14,797 bases of DNA. It comes from Acidobacteriota bacterium. GTDB taxonomy: Bacteria; Acidobacteriota; Terriglobia; Terriglobales; Acidobacteriaceae. The translations under genes were made by a program, and so were the position numbers. The notes below the pieces were generated by a model. The model had not been told where the DNA came from, did no database searches, and was given only the letters and a program-made list of their open reading frames with translations. Location of the stretch: the NCBI GenBank assembly GCA_003223595.1, contig QHVR01000129.1, positions 1-14,797 on the forward strand. The letters run 5' to 3'. Of this stretch, positions 1 to 6,857 are shown piece after piece; the first letter of the stretch is position 1, and each line of letters opens with the position of its first letter.

Positions 1-506
1 TCGTCCTGATCGGAATGTACAACAGCCTGGTGCAGCTGAGAGTGCGCTGCGATTCCGCCTGGTCCGATATTGATGTGCAACTGAAGCGGCGCCACGACCT
101 GATCCCGAACCTTGTCGAAACCGTGAAGGGATATGCCGCACACGAGAAAGGGACGTTCGAGAACATTGCCAAATTCCGTTCCCAGGCGATGCAGGCAACG
201 ACGCCAGCCGACAAGGCCGAGGCGGAGAATCAGCTTACCGGCGCCTTGAAGAGCCTGTTTGCCGTTGCCGAGAACTATCCCGAGCTAAAGGCGTCCGAAG
301 AATTTACCCAGCTGCAAGGATCGCTCAGCCAGACGGAAGATTCCATTCAGAACGCGCGCCGCTACTACAACGCTGTCGTGCGCGATCTCAATACGAAAAT
401 CCAGGTGTTCCCCACGAACCTGATGGCAGGGATGTTCGGCTTCACGCAGCGGCAGTTCTTCGAGACCACCGCGGCGGATCGCGAGCCGGTGCAGGTAAAA
501 TTCTGA
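1..506 (+). CDS. lemA: LemA family protein (5' end cut by window edge)
   Basis: The frame is open to the left edge. The codons before the first ATG at position 15 encode V-L-I-G, which matches the end of the N-terminal membrane helix of LemA proteins, so the real start lies outside the window and the ATG at 15 is internal. The hallmark segment is clear: a short NSLVQLRVRCDSAWSDIDVQLKRR stretch, then DLIPNLVETVKGYAAHEKGTFE, followed by long amphipathic helices (A/E/Q-rich, with NYPELKASEEF and ARRYYNAVVRDLN). About 165 residues are visible against a family length near 185, so only the anchor is missing. LemA proteins are membrane-anchored helical-bundle proteins with a poorly defined envelope role. 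The gene sits 33 bp upstream of a DUF2207 gene, a very common LemA partner, and the two are probably co-transcribed. Confidence 0.93.
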   Translation, partial: VLIGMYNSLVQLRVRCDSAWSDIDVQLKRRHDLIPNLVETVKGYAAHEKGTFENIAKFRSQAMQATTPADKAEAENQLTGALKSLFAVAENYPELKASEEFTQLQGSLSQTEDSIQNARRYYNAVVRDLNTKIQVFPTNLMAGMFGFTQRQFFETTAADREPVQVKF

Positions 507-539
507 GACTTGGATTGAGAAATCGGGTAATTTTGTAAT

Positions 540-2282
540 TTGAAAAACGTCAAGACAGCCGCTGTTCTCGCAATTCTGCTTTGCACGTTAGTGGCAAATG
601 CATCCGCCAAGTCCTGGCGGATTGCCGATTTTCAGGACAATATCACGGTCGAGAAAGATGGCAGTGCGCTGGTGCGCGAGCGCATTTCCCTGGTCTTCGT
701 CGGCGAGTGGCACGGAATCCACCGCACGATTCCCATTGAATATCCCGGGCCCGACGGGACGAACTATGAACTGTTCGTTGACGTTCAGAGCGTCACCGAT
801 GCCGAGGGCAGCCACCTCAAGTACGATTCCTCCCGCACGGGGGAGTATCGCGACCTGAAGATCTACATTCCCGGCGCGACCGATGTCAGCAAGATCATCG
901 AGATCGCTTACCGGGTGCGCAACGGAACTCGGTTCTTCCCGGATCACGACGAGTTCTATTGGAACGTCACGGGGAATGATTGGCCGGTACCGATTGATCA
1001 CGCCTCGGCGACCGTTCAATTCCCCGAAGCCGCGGCCGGATCGCTGCGCGTGCAGGCCTTCACGGGGGTGTACGGTTCCACGCAGCGGGACGCGACGGCC
1101 ACAACGCAAGGCGGCGAGGCCCAGTTCGAGAGCAATAACCCGCTCCCCATGCGCGGCGGGCTGACCATTGATGTCTACATTCCCAAAGGCTTCCTGGAAC
1201 AACCGGGCGCGCTCACAAGATTTTTCTGGTTTTTGGCAGCAAATCCGATCCTGTTTCTCCCGCTGGTCACGCTCGCCGGCATGTGGATCCTCTGGCGCTA
1301 CAAGGGTCGCGATCCCGAGGCCGGTATGTCCGTGGCGCCGATGTACGAACCGCCGCCCGGCATTTCTCCAGCCGAGGCCGGGACTCTGCTCGATGACTCC
1401 ATTCATCCCCGTGACATCACCTCGACCATGGTCGATCTGGCGGTTCGCGGTTACATCAAAATCGAAGAAACCGCCGAGAAGGTTCTGCTCTTCACCCAGA
1501 GGGACTACGTCTTTCACCTCTTGAAGCCGAAGGAGCAGTGGGGCGCGGAACTGGCTCCGCATGAGCGCGTCATGCTGGAGAATGTCTTCGCCGGCGGGAC
1601 AGACACCCGCCTTTCCAGCTTGAAGAATCGCTTCTACAGCGCCGTCCCCGTGATCCGCCAGGACATTATGGCCGGGCTCAAGAACAAGGGACTTTATCTG
1701 CTCGATCCGGATTCTGCCAACGGGTACAGCGTGGTTGCCGCGATCGGCATTTTGATCCCGTTCGCGATTCTGCAGTTTACCGGCTGGGCGAACTTCTTCA
1801 ATTCCATTCCCCTGCTGATCGGCTGCATTGTCATGTCTATCGTGATCTGGTTTCTCTTCGCGCGGCAGATGACCGCCAAGACTGTCAAAGGTGCGCGCAC
1901 ACGCATCGCCGTACTCGGCTTCCAGGAGTTCATGAATCGCGTGGACGCGGAGCGGCTGAAGCGCATGCCCCCCACCACCTTCGAGAAGTACTTGCCCTAC
2001 GCGATGGCGCTCGGTGTAGAGCATCACTGGGCACAGGCCTTCGCCGGTATCGTGAAAGATCCGCCCCAGTGGTACGCCGGGCCGGGCGGAAGCTACCCGG
2101 GCGCTTTCAATCCCATCTTCTTCTCCAGTTCCATGCACAGCATGGCCGGCGACATGCACCAGGTGTTCGTGTCGGCACCGCGCGCGAGTTCTACCGGATC
2201 AGGATTCAGCGGTGGCGGCTTCAGCGGCGGAGGCGGATTCTCCGGTGGCGGATTTGGCGGCGGGGGCGGCAGCGCGTTCTAG
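540..2282 (+). CDS. DUF2207 domain-containing membrane protein with Gly-rich tail
   Basis: This 580-residue protein has the DUF2207 architecture. A signal peptide (about residues 1-23, ending ANASA) precedes an extracytoplasmic beta-rich domain containing GEWHGIHRTIPIEY and FYWNVTGNDWPVPI (about 25-215). A transmembrane helix follows at about 228-252, ending in WRYKGRDPE. Then come a cytoplasmic region with DITSTMVDLAVRGYIKIEE, a hydrophobic pair at about 399-441, and a C-terminal tail from about residue 555 made almost only of Gly, Ser and Phe. The start is TTG: an in-frame TAA at 528-530 rules out anything upstream, and the signal peptide requires this codon. No good Shine-Dalgarno sequence is visible, so translation may depend on coupling to lemA, which ends 33 bp earlier. 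Family function is unknown; pairing with LemA suggests an envelope role (inference). Confidence 0.93.
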   Translation: MKNVKTAAVLAILLCTLVANASAKSWRIADFQDNITVEKDGSALVRERISLVFVGEWHGIHRTIPIEYPGPDGTNYELFVDVQSVTDAEGSHLKYDSSRTGEYRDLKIYIPGATDVSKIIEIAYRVRNGTRFFPDHDEFYWNVTGNDWPVPIDHASATVQFPEAAAGSLRVQAFTGVYGSTQRDATATTQGGEAQFESNNPLPMRGGLTIDVYIPKGFLEQPGALTRFFWFLAANPILFLPLVTLAGMWILWRYKGRDPEAGMSVAPMYEPPPGISPAEAGTLLDDSIHPRDITSTMVDLAVRGYIKIEETAEKVLLFTQRDYVFHLLKPKEQWGAELAPHERVMLENVFAGGTDTRLSSLKNRFYSAVPVIRQDIMAGLKNKGLYLLDPDSANGYSVVAAIGILIPFAILQFTGWANFFNSIPLLIGCIVMSIVIWFLFARQMTAKTVKGARTRIAVLGFQEFMNRVDAERLKRMPPTTFEKYLPYAMALGVEHHWAQAFAGIVKDPPQWYAGPGGSYPGAFNPIFFSSSMHSMAGDMHQVFVSAPRASSTGSGFSGGGFSGGGGFSGGGFGGGGGSAF

Positions 2283-2310
2283 CCCACCCCCGGCTTGCTG
2301 TGGAGCGACG

Positions 2311-2692
2311 ATGAAAACGGACTTCCTGCGATTCAATGGCACGGTCGAGCGGGATCCCGCCATCGATTCGTGGATGAAAGAGCATGCAGGTGACTTGGGA
2401 GCCATCGCGCATCAATGGTTTGAGGTAATGCGAAAATGCGGAGACGAAGTTCGGGAGCTTTTGCATGACGGCTGTCCGGTAGCATGTCTGGGAGACGCGC
2501 CCTTCGGCTACGTCAATGTATTCACTTCGCACGTCAACGTGGGATTCTTTCACGGCGCAGCACTGCCGGATCCAGCACGCTTGTTGCAAGGCACCGGCAA
2601 GTTCATGCGCCATGTGAAATTGAGCCGACGCGCTCAGCGCACTCATCGAGGCGGCGTACTCGCATATAAAAGCGCGTGTCGAACACGGCTAG
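2311..2692 (+). pseudogene. DUF1801 family gene broken by a frameshift
   Basis: The start is ATG at 2311 with GGAG at 2302-2305, 28 bp after the DUF2207 gene. About 104 residues read as a DUF1801 domain: DPAIDSWMKEHAGDLGAIAHQWFEVMR, then a core with FGYVNVFTSHVNVGFFHGA, ending GTGKFMRHVKL. After codon 2620-2622 the frame becomes Arg-rich nonsense running to 2850, antisense over the permease. From 2624 in the +1 frame the expected DUF1801 C-terminus appears (ADALSALIEAAYSHIKAR, then VEHG) and stops at TAG 2690-2692. Family members normally have about seven residues (a K/R-P-G-x-x-V-D stretch) between these parts, and they are absent. A deletion of about 20 bp would therefore explain both the gap and the shift (inference). 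Intact DUF1801 proteins are small YdhG-like proteins of uncertain function. If translated, the product would be about 179 residues with an aberrant tail. Confidence 0.82.
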
Positions 2693-2745
2693 CTCACGAA
2701 ACACTTTCGCGCATTTCGCGTCGAAGCTCTGGGCTACTCCGGAGA

Positions 2746-5208
2746 TCACTCGGAACGCAGAGCAATCATCGGATCGACTTTGGAGGCGCGACGCGCTGGA
2801 ATGGCGCATGCCAACCCAGACACGAAGCTCAACAGAATCGCTCCCGCTAACAGAATGACTGGGTCGCGCGGGTTCCCTTGCGCCCACTTCGCGACGATTT
2901 GGCTTAGCGCCAGCGAAAGAATGACGCCTGCGAGGATTCCGGCGCCCAGGCTCTCAAGCGCCGACTTAAACACCATTCGCAACAAATGTCCGCGTTGCGC
3001 TCCCAGCGCCGTCCGAATGCCAAATTCATTGGTCCGTTGTGCCACCGTGTAGGAGACCACGCTGTGCAACCCTACAGCGCCGAGGGCCAGCGCGAGCCAG
3101 GCAAAAATGCCAAAGATCCACGCCGCGAGATGCTCCTGCTGCCACTCGGGTTCATAAGTGAGGCGAGTTTCGAGATCATGAGCGCCACTGATCTGATCCG
3201 GGTTAATGGCCCTCAACTGCTCGCGCACGGCATGTTGCAGCGTGAGGGGCGGAACCTCAGAACGAACCAGAATCTCCGTGCCCTCTCCCATGCTGAACGT
3301 ATAGGGCACGTAGACGGATGGTCTAGGGGCACTTCGGAGTCCATCATTGCGGGCGTCCCCGACGATGCCCACAATCTGGAACCAAGTAGCTCCGATATTT
3401 GGCGGCGACAGCACTGTGGCGGGATTGCCTTCGAGACCTCCCGATCGCAGCGAGTGCCCAATGGCATCGCCATTCGGAAAGTAGCGCTGCGCCAGCGTAC
3501 GGTTGATTACGGCTACATGTGCACCTTTGTTATTCTCGGCGTCGCTCCAAATGCGTCCTTGCAGCACGGGAATGCGCAAAGCCGCAAAGTACTCCGGGCT
3601 AATCAGGTTGACCGATCCGATCTCAGACCCACTCGAATCAAAAACCGCCCCTGCACCAGGGGCCATGGGTTTGCCCAGGACTTCAAATCCCATAGTCCAT
3701 CCATTCCGCGGAGGCGTCGCATCGGTGGAAATCGCCGCTGTGATCACGCCCGGTGTCTCCGCCACTTTCTCTCGCAGTTGCTCAAAATAGGCTGCACGCG
3801 CCGGCCAAGTGCCGTAGGAGCTTGCGCGTAAAGGAATTGCTATCGACATCACGTTGTGCGGGTCGTAACCGAGGGGCTGGTGGATCAGCTGGGCGAACCC
3901 CTTCATTGAGGAGCCCGCAGCTGCGAGCAACAATAATGTCAGGGCTACCTGCGCGGTGATCAGCATGCTGTGGGCCTTGCGTCCGCGGACACTGCCGGCT
4001 AACCGGCGCGCGCCAGACTGCATGATCTCCCCGATGTGCGTACGCGAAAGTTGCAGCGCTGGCCAAAGCCCGAACAGCACGCCCGTTCCCAACGCCACCA
4101 CGACGCTGAAAAAGAGCACGGGCAGGTTAATACGAATGACGGCCTCCGACGCGAACGTGTTTTTCGGCAGCAGATTCCGTATCAACGCCAGAGCGCCATA
4201 AGAAGTTAGAACGCCTAGCACCGCCCCGATCGCCGCGAGAAGCAGGGAGTCCGTCAGTAGTTGACGAATGATCCGCATGCGACTGGCTCCGATAGCTGTT
4301 CTGACTGCTAACTCATGCTGCCGCGCCGTGCCCCGCGCCAGCAGCAGGATCGAAACGTTTGCGCACCCGATGGCAAGCAGCAACATCACCGCTGCAAACA
4401 CTAGATACAGTGTTCCGCCCATCGAGCGCAGGACCCAGTCGTTCAATCCTTCCACACGAACCCGAAAGACGTCGGGAAAGTCTTGCGGCATGTATTTTGC
4501 GAATTGCTCCACGAGCGGCTGCAGCGCGGCCCCGGCGGATGCCCTGCTGACACCCGGCCTCAGGAGCAAATTGATCATCACTGTGCGCCCCGGCTCTCGC
4601 ATCAGCTTCAGTGGTAGATAGACGTCAGCGTCTCCCCAAGTGAATCGCGGCGCCGCGACGCCTACGATCTCGTAGTTCCTGTGATCAAGTTGCAGAGTGC
4701 GGCCCACGACGTCCGGATTGGACAAGTAGTGTCTCCGCCAAAACCTGTAGGAAAGAACTGCAACCGGTCGCGGCTCCTGGCCGTCCACCGCGTCGGATGG
4801 CCAAAGTCCGCGTCCAAGGATGGGAGGCACGCCGAGATCCTGAAAATTATTCGAGATGAGTCTCGCGGCGTGCACCGTGTCTGGAAGATCTTGCCCGGTC
4901 AGCATCAGAGCGCTGTTGTCCGAAGCCAGAACGCTTTCGACCACTGGTGATTGCCGCAAGATCTGAATTTCCGCGCCGTTTAGAAGCACGGGGTCCCCAG
5001 AACCCGCGACGCTGTCAACCGTAAGCCGTACTATTCGATCCGCGGCAGGGTAGGGATAGGGATGCATCAGCACCGCGTAGATCACGCTGAATACAGCCGT
5101 GGCCGCTCCAATCCCGAGCGCCAGCGAGATGACTGCAGTCAGCGTGAATCCTGGACTTTTGATGAGCTGCCGTGCGGAATAACGCAGATCCTGAAGCAAG
5201 GTGTGCAT
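2746..5208 (-). CDS. ADOP family ABC-type permease (MacB/FtsX-like, no ATPase)
   Basis: This 820-residue polytopic protein begins MHTLLQDLRYSARQLIKSPG, the stereotyped N-terminus of acidobacterial duplicated orphan permeases, and ends DPMIALRSE. Predicted helices fall at about 21-47, 264-287, 319-341, 359-381, 416-436, 693-720, 747-769 and 780-803. That is the duplicated layout: one helix, a periplasmic MacB-like domain and three helices, repeated twice. FtsX-type signatures occur in both halves (ELAVRTAIGASRMRIIRQLL and EFGIRTALGAQRGHLLRMV). The window holds no ATPase partner, as is usual for this family, so the cargo and energising partner are unknown. MacB relatives move macrolides, lipoproteins or peptides, or act mechanically on the envelope. 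The start is ATG at 5208, with GGTGA a few bases upstream. The gene is divergent from the selenoprotein gene, and its 3' end lies 53 bp from the broken DUF1801 gene. Confidence 0.93.
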   Translation of the reverse strand: MHTLLQDLRYSARQLIKSPGFTLTAVISLALGIGAATAVFSVIYAVLMHPYPYPAADRIVRLTVDSVAGSGDPVLLNGAEIQILRQSPVVESVLASDNSALMLTGQDLPDTVHAARLISNNFQDLGVPPILGRGLWPSDAVDGQEPRPVAVLSYRFWRRHYLSNPDVVGRTLQLDHRNYEIVGVAAPRFTWGDADVYLPLKLMREPGRTVMINLLLRPGVSRASAGAALQPLVEQFAKYMPQDFPDVFRVRVEGLNDWVLRSMGGTLYLVFAAVMLLLAIGCANVSILLLARGTARQHELAVRTAIGASRMRIIRQLLTDSLLLAAIGAVLGVLTSYGALALIRNLLPKNTFASEAVIRINLPVLFFSVVVALGTGVLFGLWPALQLSRTHIGEIMQSGARRLAGSVRGRKAHSMLITAQVALTLLLLAAAGSSMKGFAQLIHQPLGYDPHNVMSIAIPLRASSYGTWPARAAYFEQLREKVAETPGVITAAISTDATPPRNGWTMGFEVLGKPMAPGAGAVFDSSGSEIGSVNLISPEYFAALRIPVLQGRIWSDAENNKGAHVAVINRTLAQRYFPNGDAIGHSLRSGGLEGNPATVLSPPNIGATWFQIVGIVGDARNDGLRSAPRPSVYVPYTFSMGEGTEILVRSEVPPLTLQHAVREQLRAINPDQISGAHDLETRLTYEPEWQQEHLAAWIFGIFAWLALALGAVGLHSVVSYTVAQRTNEFGIRTALGAQRGHLLRMVFKSALESLGAGILAGVILSLALSQIVAKWAQGNPRDPVILLAGAILLSFVSGLACAIPARRASKVDPMIALRSE

Positions 5209-5244
5209 GGTTCACCGCGCGATTAGCGTACTACTTTCTGATTA

Positions 5245-5272
5245 TTGATGTTCTACTCTGCCGCCCTATAAT
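5245..5272 (+). promoter_or_regulatory. Sigma-70-type promoter of the deiodinase-like gene
   Basis: A perfect TATAAT at 5267-5272 is preceded, after 16 bp, by TTGATG at 5245-5250 (four of six consensus positions). Transcription would begin near 5279, giving a leader of about 22 nt to the GTG at 5301. This argues against starts further upstream inside the divergent permease gene. Confidence 0.65.
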
Positions 5273-5300
5273 CGCGGAACTTCTTTCCGGGGTACGAAAG

Positions 5301-6032
5301 GTGAACGTGACATCCTCCTCTGTAAAAAAGACGCTCGTGCCGGTGGTCGGAGCGCTCGCACTGCTCTGGGTGCTCGGCTGCGGCTTGATCTACAGCAGCA
5401 TGCGCCGGCCTCCTGAACAATTTGGACGAGTGATGTCCAAATTGCCCGGCGAATTGCCTTTCATGATCTTCCCGTTCGAAACGATGTGGATGCGCGCTCG
5501 TGCAGGCACGCTCCAGATCGGAGATCCGGCTCCCGACTTCACCTTGGCCAAGCTCGACAAGAGCGCGCACGTTCAACTCTCATCGCTAACCGCCCAAGGC
5601 AAGCCGGTTGTACTGATCTTTGGCAGTTACACGTGACCGCCATTCCGGCGGGAGGTTCCCGCCCTCAACAAGCTTTACAAGGACCTGGGAGACCGGGTGA
5701 GCTTTCTGGTGGTGTACATTACCGAGGCCCATCCCAGCGACGTGTGGCAATCGCAGAATAACTTCAAAGACAACGTCGTCTTCGCCAGCCCCCGCAGTGA
5801 AGACGAACGGGCATCACTCGCAGGAACTTGTGTCCGCAAGCTTGGGATTGACATGCCAGCCCTGCTGGACGAGTTTGGGAATTCCACCGAGTCGGCTTAC
5901 ACCGCGTGGCCCGATCGAATCTATCTCATCGATCGCAGCGGGAGAGTGGCTTACAAGAGCAAACCGGGACCGTTCGGGTTCAAGCCCGACGAGTTGCAGG
6001 CCGCATTGCATCGGGTCGTGCCTGCCAATTAG
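5301..6032 (+). CDS. Selenocysteine-containing iodothyronine deiodinase-like protein (in-frame TGA = Sec)
   Basis: Read with TGA 5634-5636 as selenocysteine, this is a 243-residue protein. An N-terminal membrane anchor lies at about residues 11-31, preceded by VKK. A thioredoxin-fold domain follows from about residue 68 (IGDPAPDFTLAKLD). The active site is VLIFGSYT-U-PPF with Sec112, matching the vertebrate deiodinase NFGSCT-U-PPF. The frame continues without a break into FLVVYITEAHPSD (His144 in the conserved deiodinase EAHPSD motif). The C-terminus PDRIYLIDRSGRVAYKSK, then GPFGFKPDELQAAL, mirrors the deiodinase P-E-R-L-Y-I-I ... Y-K-G-K-S-G-P segment. Deiodinases reductively remove iodine from iodothyronines; the bacterial substrate is unknown, and dehalogenation or peroxide/thiol redox chemistry are possibilities. 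The Cys two residues before Sec in animals is Tyr here; Cys177 is the only other Cys of the soluble domain. The start is GTG at 5301 (GTG 5307 is an alternative), fitting the promoter. A gene caller would report two fragments split at the TGA. Confidence 0.9.
5634..5663 (+). promoter_or_regulatory. Candidate bacterial SECIS element directly after the Sec TGA
   Basis: The TGA at 5634-5636 is followed 10 nt later by a perfect 6-bp GC stem (GGCGGG at 5647-5652 with CCCGCC at 5658-5663) closing the 5-nt loop AGGTT. The loop guanines at 5654-5655 lie 17-18 nt after the TGA. Bacterial SECIS hairpins recognised by SelB lie inside the coding region just downstream of the UGA and have a short apical loop with a G near its 5' side; the E. 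coli fdhF loop is AGGUCU. A competing 5-bp stem (5637-5641 with 5647-5651) is possible but weaker. SelB binding is inferred. Confidence 0.72.
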
Positions 6033-6193
6033 CCGGATTCGCCAGTAGGACCGAACAGGGCTACACACGCTTTAAGTCACGTCGGACTCACTATAAGGAA
6101 TGTGGATCGGGGGGATGAAGGGCTAAATTGTGAGGAGGGGTTTTAAGTGTAACGGCCTGGCTACATCCCCTATCCTAAAATGAATGGGCAGTG

Positions 6194-6628
6194 CTAGGAA
6201 CCATATGCATCGAACGAGTAAAAAAGGAATCTCGTCAGGGGCAGATTTACGGCAGGATCGAGAGACTTGTACAGCACGAGCAGATTGTTTCCCACACCAA
6301 CAGACCGTGCGCCCCAGTCGGACTCTCCCTCGTATTGCACTCCGTCCAAGGCGACAAAGCGGTACTCAATGTTACGGCCCCCACGGCGCCCCGTCTTGAC
6401 TTCGGTCACAGTACCGGAGGCGACCACATGACTTTCTGCAATCGCGGTTTCCTTACGGTAGACGACGAACATGACTGCCACGACGGCCACGGAAAAGAAT
6501 CCAAAGAAGAATCGGGCGGAAGGCTCCCCCTTCGACGTGATCGCGACAAACGCTAGCGTCAAGCAAAGCAAGACCACGATTGCGATGACGTGAACACGGA
6601 GACTCGCTCGAAAGCTCCCCATTCCCAC
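6194..6628 (-). CDS. Small membrane protein, DUF3592-like
   Basis: This protein of about 144 residues has two N-terminal transmembrane helices (about 10-31 and 39-57), then a soluble beta-rich domain. In that domain, SGTVTEVKTGRRGGRNIEYRF and FVALDGVQYEGESDWG followed by V.VGNNLLVLY resemble DUF3592 proteins, in which a membrane hairpin carries an SH3-like beta domain. That assignment rests on pattern only, and family function is unknown. Two starts are possible: GTG at 6628 or ATG at 6622 (two residues shorter). GGGA lies very close to the ATG, so the choice is open. It is convergent with the deiodinase-like gene (161 bp between stops) and has no operon partner. Confidence 0.72.
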   Translation of the reverse strand: MGMGSFRASLRVHVIAIVVLLCLTLAFVAITSKGEPSARFFFGFFSVAVVAVMFVVYRKETAIAESHVVASGTVTEVKTGRRGGRNIEYRFVALDGVQYEGESDWGARSVGVGNNLLVLYKSLDPAVNLPLTRFLFYSFDAYGS

Positions 6629-6728
6629 AATGTTGCTACGGGTTGTTCTATCGCCGCAAGGTCACCGTAGTCATCGGTCTTGCATAGCCAACGAGGGAGG
6701 GTCGGGTCCAAGAACTGGGACTACTGTT

Positions 6729-6749
6729 GATAAATCCCCGTTACACTCA
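6729..6749 (+). repeat. Copy 1 of a 21-bp intergenic repeat
   Basis: GATAAATCCC followed by CGTTACACTCA. The same element, with GATTAGACTCA as its second half, lies at 9776-9796; 18 of 21 bases match, including the first ten. Both copies are intergenic and are followed within about 20 bp by a GGGG run able to pair locally. This suggests a dispersed element, but two copies in one window do not prove it. Confidence 0.5.
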
Positions 6750-6776
6750 GAATGCCCGGAACAGGGGTTCTGAGTG
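6744..6776. repeat. Perfect 9-bp inverted repeat upstream of the coiled-coil gene
   Basis: CACTCAGAA at 6744-6752 and TTCTGAGTG at 6768-6776 are exact reverse complements separated by 15 bp. It overlaps the end of the 21-bp repeat and lies 82 bp before the ATG at 6858. No T-run follows, so it is not a standard terminator. It could be an operator, an RNA hairpin or part of a mobile palindromic repeat. Confidence 0.6.
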
Positions 6777-6857
6777 AAATACCCTGATAATGTCAGCGAA
6801 CGCAGATTCCTCATCTAGAGATGAGGATTGTTATCCTTACGGATCAGGAGACTCTAT

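Noticed and set aside
588..2159. Long 523-codon open frame on the minus strand opposite DUF2207
   Set aside because: It has no domain and a His/Arg/Gly-rich composition typical of the antisense of a GC-rich gene. The plus-strand gene is well supported.
2697..2708. Small inverted repeat CGAAA/TTTCG between the convergent DUF1801 and permease genes as a terminator
   Set aside because: The stem is only 5 bp with a 3-base loop, and no T-run follows on either strand.
2623..2850. Aberrant Arg/Ser-rich tail of the DUF1801 frame as a genuine extension
   Set aside because: The expected family C-terminus is in the neighbouring frame, and the tail is antisense to the permease gene.
5172..5300. Upstream extension of the deiodinase-like frame to GTG 5172
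   Set aside because: It would overlap the start of the divergent permease gene and begin upstream of the promoter at 5245-5272. The membrane anchor begins only after 5301.
5637..5651. Alternative hairpin CCGCC/GGCGG directly after the TGA as the SECIS
   Set aside because: Its 5-bp stem is weaker than the overlapping 6-bp GC stem, its loop lacks a G, and it is too close to the TGA.
6081..6097. GACTCACTATA followed by AGG, resembling the core of the phage T7 promoter
   Set aside because: The upstream TAATAC part is missing and there are no phage genes nearby; an 11-base match in an intergenic region can be chance.
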